The translations under genes were made by a program, and so were the position numbers. From positions 124,001 through 188,000 of the forward strand of contig NZ_JTAN02000010.1 in NCBI RefSeq assembly GCF_000949135.2: a stretch of DNA of 64,000 bases, in the 5' to 3' direction. Positions within the stretch are counted from its first letter, which is position 1, and each line of letters begins with the position of its first letter. Shown piece by piece: positions 7,582 through 16,456 of this stretch. This DNA is from Burkholderia sp. USMB20. Its GTDB lineage: Bacteria; Pseudomonadota; Gammaproteobacteria; Burkholderiales; Burkholderiaceae. Below the pieces are notes generated by a model. It was not told where the DNA came from and searched no databases. It saw only the letters and a list, made by a program, of their open reading frames with translations.

Positions 7582-9222
7582 ATGAATCCCACCGTAACCC
7601 TGCCGCCCGGCATCCTGTTCGCGCAGCCGTTGACGCCCGTCGCCAACTCGCTGTTCCTGTCGTTCCTCGTCGCGGTGATTCCGATCGCGGTCGCGCTGAT
7701 CGCGCTCGGCGTGCTGCGCCGGCCGGCATGGCAGGCGTCGCTCGCCGGCCTCGTCACCGGCCTCGCGGTCGCGATCGGCGCGTGGGGCATGCCGGCCGGC
7801 CTCGCGTTCAACGCGGTCGGCGCCGGCATGGCGCTCGCGGTCGTGCCGGTGATGTGGATCGTGTTCAACGCCTTGCTGCTGTACAACATCGCGGTGAAGT
7901 CGGGCCGCTTCGACCAGTTCCGGCAGTGGATGCTCGACCACCTGCCCGACGACCGCCGCCTCGTGCTGCTCGTCGTCGCGTTCTCTTTCGGCTGCCTGCT
8001 CGAAGGGATCTCCGGGTTCGGCACGCCGGTCGCGATCACCAGCGCACTCCTGATCGCGCTCGGCTTCCCCGCGCTCGAAGCGCTCACCTACACGCTGCTG
8101 TTCAACACGGCGCCAGTCGCGTTCGGCGCGCTCGGCGTGCCGATCACCGTGCTCGGCGCGGTCACGTCGCTGCCGCCCGCGACGCTCGGCGCGATGGTCG
8201 GCCGGCAACTGCCGTTCTTCGCGCTGCTGCTGCCGTTCTACGTGGTCGGCGCGTACGGCGGCCTGCGCTCGATCTCGAAACTGTGGCCCGCGCTGCTCGT
8301 GTCGGGCGCGAGCTTCGCGATCGCGCAGTTCGTCACGTCGAACTTCCTCGGCTACCAGCTCACCGACGTGCTGTCGTCGCTCACGTCGCTGATCGTCACG
8401 ATCGGCTTCCTGCAGGTGTGGAAGCCGCAGCCCGATCCGCAATACGCGCTCGCGCGCAGCGTGCCCGCGACGGCCGGCGCCGCGCGCGCGGGGTTCGGCG
8501 GCTGGCTGCCGTGGATCGTCGTGTCGGTGGTCGTGATCGTCTGGGTGCACGCGAACATCGCGGCGATCGGCGACGTGAAGATCAAGTGGCCGGGTCTGCA
8601 CAACGCGGTCTTCGTGTCGCTGTACCACAAGCCGTATGCGGCGATCTGGGACTTCCAGCCGCTCGGCACCGGCACCGCGATCCTCCTGTCGGCGATCATC
8701 ACGGCCGTGCTGACGCGCACCGGCGCCGGCGCGTTCCTCGAATGCGTGGTGAAGACGTGGCGGCAGACGTGGATCGCGATCATCACGGTGATGATGATCG
8801 TCGGGCTCGCGTACCTGTTGAACTACTCGGGAATCAGCTACACGCTCGGCACCGGTGTCGCGTCGACCGGCGCGCTGTTCCCGCTCGTGTCGGCGTCGCT
8901 CGGCTGGATCGCGGTGTTCCTGTCCGGCAGCGACACGTCCGGCAATGCGCTGTTCGGCAACCTGCAGGTGGTCGCCGCGCGGCAGCTCGGCCTCGATCCG
9001 GTACTGATGGCCGCGACCAACTCGTCGGGTGGCGTGATGGGCAAGATGATCTCGCCGCAGAACATCGCGACGGGCGTCTCGACGACCGACCTGAAGGGGC
9101 AGGAAGGCATCGTGTTCGCGCGCACCTTCTGGCACAGCGTGATCCTCACGCTGCTGCTCGGCGTGCTCGTGTTCCTGCAGCAGCACGTGCTGACGTGGAT
9201 GATCCCCGCGCTGGCGAAGTGA
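7582..9222 (+). CDS. lldP: LctP-family L-lactate/glycolate permease
   Basis: The product is 546 residues from the ATG at 7582, with GGAGA (7566-7570) in front. It is a very hydrophobic polytopic inner-membrane protein with roughly a dozen or more membrane spans. The words GCLLEGISGFGTPVAI and the late ATNSSGGVMGKMISPQNIA are signatures of the lactate permease family. These carriers take up L-lactate, D-lactate or glycolate with protons. No lactate dehydrogenase gene is next to it, so the exact substrate is not given by context. It converges on the LysR gene. The tandem hairpins in its leader suggest post-transcriptional or operator control. Confidence 0.85.
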   Translation: MNPTVTLPPGILFAQPLTPVANSLFLSFLVAVIPIAVALIALGVLRRPAWQASLAGLVTGLAVAIGAWGMPAGLAFNAVGAGMALAVVPVMWIVFNALLLYNIAVKSGRFDQFRQWMLDHLPDDRRLVLLVVAFSFGCLLEGISGFGTPVAITSALLIALGFPALEALTYTLLFNTAPVAFGALGVPITVLGAVTSLPPATLGAMVGRQLPFFALLLPFYVVGAYGGLRSISKLWPALLVSGASFAIAQFVTSNFLGYQLTDVLSSLTSLIVTIGFLQVWKPQPDPQYALARSVPATAGAARAGFGGWLPWIVVSVVVIVWVHANIAAIGDVKIKWPGLHNAVFVSLYHKPYAAIWDFQPLGTGTAILLSAIITAVLTRTGAGAFLECVVKTWRQTWIAIITVMMIVGLAYLLNYSGISYTLGTGVASTGALFPLVSASLGWIAVFLSGSDTSGNALFGNLQVVAARQLGLDPVLMAATNSSGGVMGKMISPQNIATGVSTTDLKGQEGIVFARTFWHSVILTLLLGVLVFLQQHVLTWMIPALAK

Positions 9223-9233
9223 CGCGCGGCGGC

Positions 9234-10142
9234 TCAGCGCGCGTGCACCGGCCGCGTCGCGTGCGTTGCGTCGCGGGTCGCGGACTGCGCCGGTACGATG
9301 CACCTGAGGAACGCATCGATCGCCGGGCTTTGGCGGCGCGCCTTCAGGTAGTACACGTATTCGTCGATCGTCGTGTCGACGCCGCGCAGCGCGACGACGC
9401 GCAGGTCCGGGTGACGCTCGGCCTCGCCGCGCGGAAACAGGCTTCCGCCCACGCCATGCAGGATCGCCTCGCGGATCGCTTCGCGGCTGCCGATCTCGGC
9501 GACCGACGTGGCCGCGACCCCGGCCGCCGCCAGGATCGTCTCCGTGCAGCGACGCGTGACCGACCCTTCCTCGCGAATCAGGAGCCGCACGTCGGCGAGC
9601 TGCGCGGCGTCGATCGCGTCGAAGCGTGCGAGCGGATGGTCGCGATGCACGACGAGCACGAGCGGATCGGTCGAGATCACCTTGCGTTCGAGGCCGTCCG
9701 CGTCATTGCGCTGCGACGACACCGCGAGGTCGATGCGGAACTCGTGCAGCGCCTGCAGGATTTCCTCGGAATTGCCGATCCGGCACGTGAGCGCGATCGA
9801 CGGATGCGCGTGCGAGAAGCGGCCGACCGCGTCCATGATGTAGTACGGCCCGGTCGCGCCGATCCGCAGATGGCCTTCGAACAGGCCGCCGACGTTGCGC
9901 AGCATGATGTCGGCCTGCGCCTCGAGCGCGATCATCTTCTCGACGAGCGGCAGCAGCTCGATGCCGGTCTCCGTGACCTCGAGCTTGCGGCCGCTGCGAT
10001 AGAACAGCTCGACGCCGTACAGCTGCTCGACCTGCCGGATCTGCGCGGCGATCGTCGGCTGGCTCACGCCCAGGTGGCGCGCGGCGCGCGTGATGCTGCC
10101 CTGCCGGACGGTCGCATGGAACGCCTTCAGCTGATCGAACAC
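9234..10142 (-). CDS. LysR-family regulator, resembling the aminoethylphosphonate-associated type
   Basis: The product is 302 residues. It has an N-terminal winged helix (residues 1-60, with GSITRAARHLGVSQPTIAAQI as the helix-turn-helix) and a LysR effector domain from about 90 to 290. The stretch LRIGATGPYYIMDAVGRF followed by GNSEEILQAL resembles the LysR subgroup associated with AEP catabolism genes (TIGR03339 as I remember it). It is divergent from the phospholipase C gene with 229 bp between, so it may control that gene, the phn genes a few kb away, or both. The regulator family is certain; the phosphonate link is inferred from resemblance and neighbourhood. Confidence 0.85.
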   Translation of the reverse strand: MFDQLKAFHATVRQGSITRAARHLGVSQPTIAAQIRQVEQLYGVELFYRSGRKLEVTETGIELLPLVEKMIALEAQADIMLRNVGGLFEGHLRIGATGPYYIMDAVGRFSHAHPSIALTCRIGNSEEILQALHEFRIDLAVSSQRNDADGLERKVISTDPLVLVVHRDHPLARFDAIDAAQLADVRLLIREEGSVTRRCTETILAAAGVAATSVAEIGSREAIREAILHGVGGSLFPRGEAERHPDLRVVALRGVDTTIDEYVYYLKARRQSPAIDAFLRCIVPAQSATRDATHATRPVHAR

Positions 10143-10243
10143 GACTCGGCTTCTCCCCCCTCTTCATCGCGCGTCAGCGTAGCGCATGCGTGTGTCGGCC
10201 ACATGAAAGGTGCGTCGTGCGCCGCTTCGAAAAAAAGCTGGGG

Positions 10244-10275
10244 GTGACCGCAAGAAACCTGCTGGAACCGGTCAC
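10244..10275. promoter_or_regulatory. Inverted repeat between the LysR and phospholipase C genes
   Basis: GTGACCG (10244-10250) and CGGTCAC (10269-10275) form perfect 7-bp arms with an 18-bp gap, inside the divergent intergenic region. The spacing is wider than a classical LysR box, so this is a weak operator candidate. Confidence 0.3.
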
Positions 10276-10371
10276 GGCCGGGACATGCCGGTGCGGAGTA
10301 ATAGCGGCAACGCACCGACCGCCGGCCCCGCTCGACCGGCGCCACCCTTACCGACCCACAGGATCCTCTTC

Positions 10372-12543
10372 ATGTCCGCCACCAATCGACGCGATTTCCT
10401 GCGCCTCGCCGCCCAGTCGGCCGGCGCGATGGCCGCCTACGCCGGCTTCCCGCCGGCGATCCGCAAGGCGCTCGCGATGCCGGCCGCCTATCGCACCGGC
10501 ACGATCCGCGACGTCGAACACGTCGTGATCTTCATGCAGGAAAACCGCTCGTTCGACCATTACTTCGGCGGGCTGCGCGGCGTGCGCGGCTTCAACGACC
10601 CGCGCCCGCACCTGCTGCCGAACGGCGCGCCGGTGTGGCAGCAGCCGCCGGCGTCGGTGTTCACGAAGAACTACCACTCGCGCGGGCTCGACCCGTCCGC
10701 GCCGTACGTGCTGCCGTTCTACCTCGACCCGAAGCAGACGACCGAATTCCAGCCGGGCACCAACCACGGCTGGAGCAGCGGCCACCTGTCCTGGAACAAC
10801 GGCCAGTGGGACCAGTGGGTGAACCAGAAGCAGGACGTGCTGACGATGGGCTACCTGAAGCGCCAGGACCTCACGTACCACTACGCGCTCGCCGACGCGT
10901 TCACGATCTGCGATTCGTACTTCTGCTCCGCGCACGCCGACACGGCGCCGAACCGCATCTACCTGTGGACCGGCACGATCGATTCGCGCAACGTGTACGG
11001 CACGCAGCCGAACGGCCCCGGCATCGGCGAGCGCAACAACACGAACGGCTACACGTGGACGACCTACGCGGAACGCCTCGAGAACGCGAAGATCAGCTGG
11101 AAGCTGTACCAGGGCGGCACGGGCATCCCGGGCGACCCGACCGACAACTACACCGACAACTCGCTGATGTTCTTCAAGCGCTTCCAGGTGAAGGAAGGCG
11201 CGAGCGGCCCGCTGGTCGACAAGGGCGCGTCGGACCATACGCTCGCCGAGCTGAAGGCCGACGTGCAGGCGAACCGGCTTCCGCAGGTGTCGTGGATCGT
11301 GTCGCCGTACAAGTACAGCGAACACCCGCAGGCGTCGCCGACCGACGGCGCGTTCTACATCAACATGGTGCTCGAGGCGCTGACGTCGAACCCGGAGGTG
11401 TGGGCGAAGACGGTGTTCATCCTCAATTACGACGAAAACGACGGGCTGTTCGACCACGTCGTGCCGCCGGTGCCGCCGGTCACGAGCGGCGTGGGCGGCC
11501 AGGGCATCGTGTCGTCGAACCTGCTGTCGAACCTCGGCGACGAACTGCTCGACCTGAACAAGTACCCGGGCGAGATGAGCCCGCTCGTGCCGGGTGCGGA
11601 CCCGGGCGGCATCCAGCCGATCGGCCTCGGGCCGCGCGTGCCGCTGATCATCATCTCGCCGTGGACGAAGGGCGGCTGGGTCTGCTCGGAGACGTTCGAC
11701 CACACGTCGGTGCTGCGTTTCCTCGAAGCGCGCTTCGGCGTGCAGGAGCCGAACATCAGCGCGTGGCGCCGGTCCATCTGCGGCGATCTCACGTCGGCAT
11801 TCGATTTCTCCGCGCGACCCGATACGCGCACGGTGAGCTTCGCGGTGCCGCAGCACATCCAGACGGCCGGCCAGGCGTACCAGGTGCCCGCGCAGCAGTC
11901 GATGCCGGCGCAGGAGCCCGGCACGCGTCCGGCGCGGGCGCTGCCGTACGAGCTGTTCGTGCATGCCCGCGTGAACGGCCGCGACGACAGCGTGTCGCTC
12001 GATTTCGCGAACTCGGGTGACGCGGGCGCCGCATTCTACGTGTACGACCGCCGCAATCCGGCGACGCCGCCGCGCCGCTACGCGGTGTCGTCGCACGACC
12101 GCTTCGCCGATACCTGGAGCACGTCGGCCGCGCGCGGCGACTACCATCTCGCCGCGTATGGCCCGAACGGCTATCTGTGCGAATTCCAGGGCAACACGCG
12201 GCTGGCCGCGGACGGCCGCCACGCGAACCCGGAAGCGAAGGTCGGCTACGACGTGCGCAACCGCCACGTATACCTGCAGCTGCGCAACAGCGGCGGCGCG
12301 GCGTGCCGCGTGGTCGTCGACAACGCGTACAGCCATGCGCATGCACGCAGCTACACGCTGGAGCCGGGCGAGCGCATCGAGGATCACTTCGAGCTGTCGT
12401 CGAGCCACGGCTGGTACGATCTGACGATCACCGCGACCACGCTGCGCGGTGGCGACGACAAGGTCGTGCGCCGCTTCGCGGGCCACGTCGAGACGGGGCG
12501 GCCGAGCCAGAGCGACCCGGGGCCGGTGAAGCAGACGGCCTGA
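10372..12543 (+). CDS. plcN: Phosphocholine-specific (non-haemolytic type) phospholipase C, Tat-exported
   Basis: The product is 723 residues from the ATG at 10372. It starts with a twin-arginine signal (NRRDFLRLAAQSAGAMAAYA). The phosphoesterase domain starts at VEHVVIFMQENRSFDHYFGGLRG, containing the metal- and phosphate-site residues of the PlcC/acid phosphatase superfamily. Other landmarks are SAHADTAPNR, ILNYDENDGLFDHVVPP and the late ETFDHTSVLRFLE. Two C-terminal beta-rich repeats (about 530-700) fit the usual DUF756 pair. The enzyme splits phospholipids outside the cytoplasm and frees phosphocholine or phosphoethanolamine, a phosphorus source. It sits beside phosphonate genes and is divergent from a LysR regulator. 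Haemolytic activity cannot be judged, so the symbol is given by resemblance. Confidence 0.9.
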   Translation: MSATNRRDFLRLAAQSAGAMAAYAGFPPAIRKALAMPAAYRTGTIRDVEHVVIFMQENRSFDHYFGGLRGVRGFNDPRPHLLPNGAPVWQQPPASVFTKNYHSRGLDPSAPYVLPFYLDPKQTTEFQPGTNHGWSSGHLSWNNGQWDQWVNQKQDVLTMGYLKRQDLTYHYALADAFTICDSYFCSAHADTAPNRIYLWTGTIDSRNVYGTQPNGPGIGERNNTNGYTWTTYAERLENAKISWKLYQGGTGIPGDPTDNYTDNSLMFFKRFQVKEGASGPLVDKGASDHTLAELKADVQANRLPQVSWIVSPYKYSEHPQASPTDGAFYINMVLEALTSNPEVWAKTVFILNYDENDGLFDHVVPPVPPVTSGVGGQGIVSSNLLSNLGDELLDLNKYPGEMSPLVPGADPGGIQPIGLGPRVPLIIISPWTKGGWVCSETFDHTSVLRFLEARFGVQEPNISAWRRSICGDLTSAFDFSARPDTRTVSFAVPQHIQTAGQAYQVPAQQSMPAQEPGTRPARALPYELFVHARVNGRDDSVSLDFANSGDAGAAFYVYDRRNPATPPRRYAVSSHDRFADTWSTSAARGDYHLAAYGPNGYLCEFQGNTRLAADGRHANPEAKVGYDVRNRHVYLQLRNSGGAACRVVVDNAYSHAHARSYTLEPGERIEDHFELSSSHGWYDLTITATTLRGGDDKVVRRFAGHVETGRPSQSDPGPVKQTA

Positions 12544-12593
12544 CGACAGGTCCGCATCGAGCGGTCCGGCGTGCTCACGCCGGCCGCACGATG

Positions 12594-12633
12594 CCGCGTG
12601 CCGGTTGCATTCCGGCACGCGGAACCGGTTTTT
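12594..12633 (+). terminator. Rho-independent terminator after plcN
   Basis: An 11-bp perfect stem (12594-12604 with 12612-12622) has a 7-base loop. A T run (12629-12633) follows a short gap. It separates plcN from the phnR promoter. Confidence 0.6.
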
Positions 12634-12648
12634 GGAAACTGAAAACTG

Positions 12649-12677
12649 TTGACAATGTATCGGGCCGAGGGTATATA
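12649..12677 (+). promoter_or_regulatory. Promoter of the phnR-type regulator
   Basis: A perfect TTGACA box (12649-12654) is followed after 17 bp by TATATA (12672-12677); the overlapping TATAAC is an alternative. The 10-mer TGTTGACAAT (12647-12656) covering the -35 box recurs exactly at 20547-20556 in the divergent phn promoter region. That is what one expects if the regulator controls both itself and the operon. Confidence 0.65.
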
Positions 12678-12738
12678 ACGATCATTCGCCGACATGGCGC
12701 CCTCGTTTTTCTTCCGCAGCGTCGCTGCCTGCCCGACC

Positions 12739-13464
12739 ATGACTGCCCCGAACGCGCTCAACGCCATCGAACTCCTGCAAAGCCAGTCGCTCGCGATGAT
12801 TGTCCAGGACATGCTCGAGCGCGCGATCGTGTCCGGCGAATATGCGCCGGGCGAGAAGCTCAACGAAGTCGATATCGCGACCAAGCTGAACGTGTCGCGC
12901 GGCCCCGTGCGCGAAGCATTCCGCGCGCTCGAGCAGGCCGGGCTGCTGCGCAACGAGAAGAACCGCGGCGTGACGGTGCGTGTCGTGCCGCTGCGCGAGG
13001 CCGAAGAGATCTACGAAGTGCGCGCGATGCTCGACGAGTCGGTCGCGCGCGCGCTCGCGAAACGCATTTCGCCCGACACGCTGAAGGTGCTGAAGGGCAT
13101 CATCCAGTCGATGAAGGATGCCGCGAAGACGCACGACGTCACGCGCTATACCGAGCTGAACGTGCAATTCCACGACGCGATGGTGGTCGGCGTCGGCAAT
13201 ACGCATCTCACCGACACCTATCGCCGGCTCGTGCGCCAGCTCGGGCTGCTGCGCCAGGCCGCGATCGAGGCCGAGGAGGATGCGATCGCGGTGTCGGCGG
13301 CCGAGCACGACAAGATCGTGCAGGCGCTCGCGAGCGGCGACGAGGAGAAGGCGGTCGCACTGGTGCGCGAGCACGTCGCGCACGGCCTCGCGCGGATGCG
13401 CCGCACGCACGAGCAGGGATTGCCTGCGGCGGGGAAGGCGGCGCGCGAGAAAGCCGGCGCGTGA
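12739..13464 (+). CDS. phnR: GntR-family regulator of phosphonate use (PhnR type)
   Basis: The likely start is the ATG at 12739 (MTAPNALNAIELLQSQSLAM, 241 residues); an in-frame ATG at 12694 would add 15 residues that look non-native. The N-terminal winged helix (about 15-80) has the GntR words GEYAPGEKLNEVDIA and SRGPVREAFRALEQAGLL. The C-terminal all-helical FCD effector domain (about 90-220) binds a small metabolite, often through a metal. It closely resembles the Burkholderia regulator family tied to AEP genes (TIGR03338 as I remember it). It lies close to the 3' end of the convergent phn arm. It probably represses the phn operons in the absence of an AEP-derived ligand; that direction of control is inferred. 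Confidence 0.85.
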   Translation: MTAPNALNAIELLQSQSLAMIVQDMLERAIVSGEYAPGEKLNEVDIATKLNVSRGPVREAFRALEQAGLLRNEKNRGVTVRVVPLREAEEIYEVRAMLDESVARALAKRISPDTLKVLKGIIQSMKDAAKTHDVTRYTELNVQFHDAMVVGVGNTHLTDTYRRLVRQLGLLRQAAIEAEEDAIAVSAAEHDKIVQALASGDEEKAVALVREHVAHGLARMRRTHEQGLPAAGKAAREKAGA

Positions 13465-13594
13465 GCGGGTTGCGGCGCGGGTTTCACCACGCGTCGATAG
13501 CGACAGGGCGCTGAACCGGTCGGTCAGCGCCTTTTGTGTTTACATCGTTCGCATGGTGACGTGCGGTGCGCGATGCGCGTTGTGCCTGGCGGGT

Positions 13595-13755
13595 TCAGTT
13601 CCTGCCGAAGATGACGAGATCCGAGCCGATTGGGGTGATCGTCGGCGCGTTGATCATTTGCCGCTCCGTTTATCAAAGAAATCGTCCAGGACCCAGCCGG
13701 TGCCAGTCTCGCAGCGCACCTGTGTGTAGGCCCCTTTATTGCATGGCGCCCGCCA
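13595..13755 (-). pseudogene. Possible decayed coding remnant downstream of the FAD oxidoreductase
   Basis: After the TGA of the FAD oxidoreductase gene, the same minus-strand frame stays open for about 33 codons to a stop at 13654-13656. It reads like real protein (GAYTQVRCETGTGWVLDDFF then DKRSGK), in the style of an SH3-like domain end. Its stop overlaps an ATG opening a 20-codon frame (13657-13595, MINAPTITPIGSDLVIFGRN). Neither piece has a ribosome site of note, and the DNA here is poorer in G/C than the neighbours. I take it as the tail of a lost gene. It could also be chance, or part of a small unrecognised gene. Confidence 0.3.
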
Positions 13756-15144
13756 TCACGCCTTGTCCGCCTTCCCCGCCGCGCTCGCGAACTTCGCGAG
13801 CCACGTGTCGACCATCGCCGGCCGCCGGCTTTCGTCTTCCGCACGCTCCTTGCGACGAATCGCATTGCGCACGACGTGCGCGCCCACATAGCGGATCGGC
13901 TCCGGCGGGAAATGGCCGAGCGGGCCGCGCACGATCGGGCTGCGCGTCCACGCGTTGTCGAGCCCGAGCACCAGCGACGACAGGATCTGTCCGCCCATGT
14001 AGGTCGGCCCGACGCCGTTGCCTGAATAGCCGAAGCCGTAGAACACGTTCGGCGCGCCGTCGAGGCGGCCGAAGAACGGGAAGCCCGTCACCGAACGGTC
14101 CGACGGGCCGTTCCAGCTCGCGGTGACCGGCACGCCCGCGAGCGAAGGAAAGAATTCGCGCAGGCTCTGCGTGAGCTGCGCCTCGTACGGCGAGCGCCGG
14201 TCGAACACCGGCGCGATGCGGCTGCGCCACGAGAACGTGTTGCCGCCCTTGCCGAGCATCAGCCGGCCGTCGGCGGTCGTGCGGTAGTAGTACACGAAGA
14301 TCCGCGAATCGAGCACCGACACGCCGTCGACGAGCCCGGTCCGTTCCAGCAGTCCCGGGCATTTCTCGGTGATGACCATGTCGCTCGACACGACCGCGAT
14401 CGTGCGCTCGAACTGCGGGAAGCGGCTCGCCATCCACGCGTTGATCGCGAACACCAGCTTGCCGGCGCGCACGCTGCCGGACGGCGTCCGAACGACGGCC
14501 GGCTGCCCCGGCGTGAAGTCGACGAGCGGCGTGCGCTCGTAGATCCGGATCCCCATCTCGAGCGCGACGCGGCGCAGCCCGCGCACGAGCTTGCCCGGAT
14601 GCACGGTCGCGGCGATCGGCGAATACACGCCGTCGAGATTGCGGGCGGAGCCCGAGCGGCGCGCGACTTCAGCGGCCGGCAGCGGCTCGTAGCTGTGGAT
14701 GCCGCACGCGGCGAGCGCGTCGAGCACCGGCGCGAGCGTGCCGACCTGCGCGCGCGACGTCGCGGTGTACAGCGTGCCGTCGAGCCGCAGTTCGGCATCG
14801 ATGCGATGCGTGCGACAGAAGTCGGCGATGTGCTGGACGGCCGCCTCCGACGCCTTCACGAGCCGGATCGCCTCCGCTTCGCCGAACAGGCGCCGCAGCG
14901 TCAGGAATTTGGCTGACCACGTGAGCAGGCACCCGCCGTTGCGCCCGCTCGCGCCGGCGCCGCACAGGTCGGCCTCGAGTATCGCGATGTCGAGCGCCGG
15001 GTTCTGCTGCTTCGCCTGGATCGCGGTCCAGAGTCCCGTGAAGCCGCCGCCGACGATGCAGACGTCGGCCTGCGTCGCGCCCTGCAGCGCGGGGGCGAGA
15101 TCGCCGTCGTTGAACAGTGCTTGTTCGATCCAGAAGGGTCGCAT
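13756..15144 (-). CDS. FAD-dependent oxidoreductase of the phosphonate cluster
   Basis: The product is 462 residues from the ATG at 15142-15144; residues upstream in the open frame are not family-like. The FAD-binding Rossmann motif DVCIVGGGFTGLWTAI (about 25-40) is followed by an acidic residue (ILEADLCGAGASGRNGG) that binds the adenosine ribose, typical of the DAO/GlpD family. The C-terminal GFGYSGNGVGPTYMGG closes the flavin site. This clade is repeatedly found in AEP operons (TIGR03329, putative aminophosphonate oxidoreductase). Such enzymes are proposed or shown to oxidise AEP or its N-alkyl derivatives to phosphonoacetaldehyde. It lies 133 bp after phnW and is probably the last gene of the operon. 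The exact substrate is not proven by sequence. Confidence 0.85.
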   Translation of the reverse strand: MRPFWIEQALFNDGDLAPALQGATQADVCIVGGGFTGLWTAIQAKQQNPALDIAILEADLCGAGASGRNGGCLLTWSAKFLTLRRLFGEAEAIRLVKASEAAVQHIADFCRTHRIDAELRLDGTLYTATSRAQVGTLAPVLDALAACGIHSYEPLPAAEVARRSGSARNLDGVYSPIAATVHPGKLVRGLRRVALEMGIRIYERTPLVDFTPGQPAVVRTPSGSVRAGKLVFAINAWMASRFPQFERTIAVVSSDMVITEKCPGLLERTGLVDGVSVLDSRIFVYYYRTTADGRLMLGKGGNTFSWRSRIAPVFDRRSPYEAQLTQSLREFFPSLAGVPVTASWNGPSDRSVTGFPFFGRLDGAPNVFYGFGYSGNGVGPTYMGGQILSSLVLGLDNAWTRSPIVRGPLGHFPPEPIRYVGAHVVRNAIRRKERAEDESRRPAMVDTWLAKFASAAGKADKA

Positions 15145-15277
15145 CGAATGTAGTGCCGGTAAGGGTCGAGAGAATTGCCGTGCCGCACACGGCGGTAAAA
15201 CGCAAAACGAAAGCGAACCCGCCGCACCGCAACGCACGGCGACCGGCCGCGCGCCGCGGTGTGGCGGATGCAGCGCG

Positions 15278-16408
15278 TCAGGCCGCCGCTTCGGCCGACA
15301 CGCGGCGCACGCCCATCGCCTTCAGCGTGTCGGCGATCGCGGCGACCGCGCCCGGAATGCCGGCCTCGCCGAAGTGGCCGATGCAGCCGACGCGGAACGT
15401 ATCGACTTCGGTCAGCTTGCCCGGATACAGAATGTAGCCGCGCTTTTTGACCTCCTGATAAAACCGCTTGAAGTCATAGTTCGGATCGTCCGGCGCATGG
15501 AACGTGACGATGATCGGCGCCTGGATCGCCGGATCGAGGAACGGCCGGAAGCCGAGCGCGCGCATCCCGTCGATCAGCGCACGGTAGTTGCGCTGGTAGC
15601 GGCCGCCGCGCGCGGCGAGGCCGCCTTCGTCGACGTATTGCGCGACGGCCGCATCGAGCGCCGCAACCACGTGCGTGGGCGGCGTGAAGCGCCACTGCGT
15701 CGTGCGCTGCATGTAGACCCACTGGTCGTACAGGTCCATCGCGAGCGAGTGGCTGTTGCCTTCGCAGCGTTCGAGCGCGGTGCGCTTCGCGATCACGAAG
15801 CCGAGCCCAGGCACGCCTTCGAGACACTTGCCGGACGCGGCGATCACCGCGTCGAACGGCGTCGTGCGCGCATCGATGTCGATCGCGCCGAACGAGCTCA
15901 TCGCGTCGACGATCAGCCCGCGGCCGTGTTTCGCGACGACCTGCGCGACCTCGTGCAGCGGGTTCAGCACGCCGGCGCCGGTTTCGCAGTGCACGAGCGC
16001 GACGTGCGTGATGGTCGGATCGCCGGCGAGCGCGCGCTCGACGTCGGCCGGATCGACGCGGCGGTCCTCGCTGTAGTCGATCGTCGTGAGCTTGCGGCCG
16101 AGCACGCGGCAGATCTTCGCGAGGCGCTGGCAGTACGCGCCGTTGTTCGGCACCAGCACGTGGCCGTCGCGCGGCACGAGCGTGCCGATCGCCGCCTCGA
16201 CCGAGAACGTGCCGCTACCCTGCAGCGGCACGCATTCGTGCGTGCCTTCGCCGTGCACGATCTGCAGCAGCCGTTCGCGCAGCCGCGCGGTGATCGCGTT
16301 GAAGTCGCTGTCCCACGAACCCCAGTCGCGCAGCATCGCGTCGCGCGTGCGCTCCGAGGTCGTCAGGGGGCCGGGGGTGAGCAGGATGGGCTGGGTGGCG
16401 AGCGTCAT
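15278..16408 (-). CDS. phnW: 2-aminoethylphosphonate-pyruvate transaminase
   Basis: The product is 376 residues from the ATG at 16406-16408, with GGAGA just upstream. It is a class V PLP enzyme: [18 protein letters not shown] at the N terminus is the PhnW signature, and the PLP lysine is in [15 protein letters not shown]. It moves the amino group of AEP to pyruvate, giving phosphonoacetaldehyde and alanine in the cytoplasm. The phosphonoacetaldehyde is then the substrate for the divergently encoded PhnY. No phnX (phosphonatase) is nearby, so this strain uses the PhnY-PhnA route here. It is transcribed with the importer genes. Confidence 0.95.
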   Translation of the reverse strand: MTLATQPILLTPGPLTTSERTRDAMLRDWGSWDSDFNAITARLRERLLQIVHGEGTHECVPLQGSGTFSVEAAIGTLVPRDGHVLVPNNGAYCQRLAKICRVLGRKLTTIDYSEDRRVDPADVERALAGDPTITHVALVHCETGAGVLNPLHEVAQVVAKHGRGLIVDAMSSFGAIDIDARTTPFDAVIAASGKCLEGVPGLGFVIAKRTALERCEGNSHSLAMDLYDQWVYMQRTTQWRFTPPTHVVAALDAAVAQYVDEGGLAARGGRYQRNYRALIDGMRALGFRPFLDPAIQAPIIVTFHAPDDPNYDFKRFYQEVKKRGYILYPGKLTEVDTFRVGCIGHFGEAGIPGAVAAIADTLKAMGVRRVSAEAAA

Positions 16409-16456
16409 GGTGTCTCCTTGGTGAAGTCGGGACGTCACGTGAATGCGGCGAACGGA

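Noticed and set aside
10143-10371. A PhoB box in front of plcN
   Set aside because: No pair of CTGTCA-like repeats at 11-bp spacing was visible; phosphate control, if any, is not shown by the sequence.
10210-10371. An upstream start that lengthens plcN by 54 residues
   Set aside because: The extension is Lys/Arg/Pro-rich and would bury the twin-arginine signal, which must be N-terminal.
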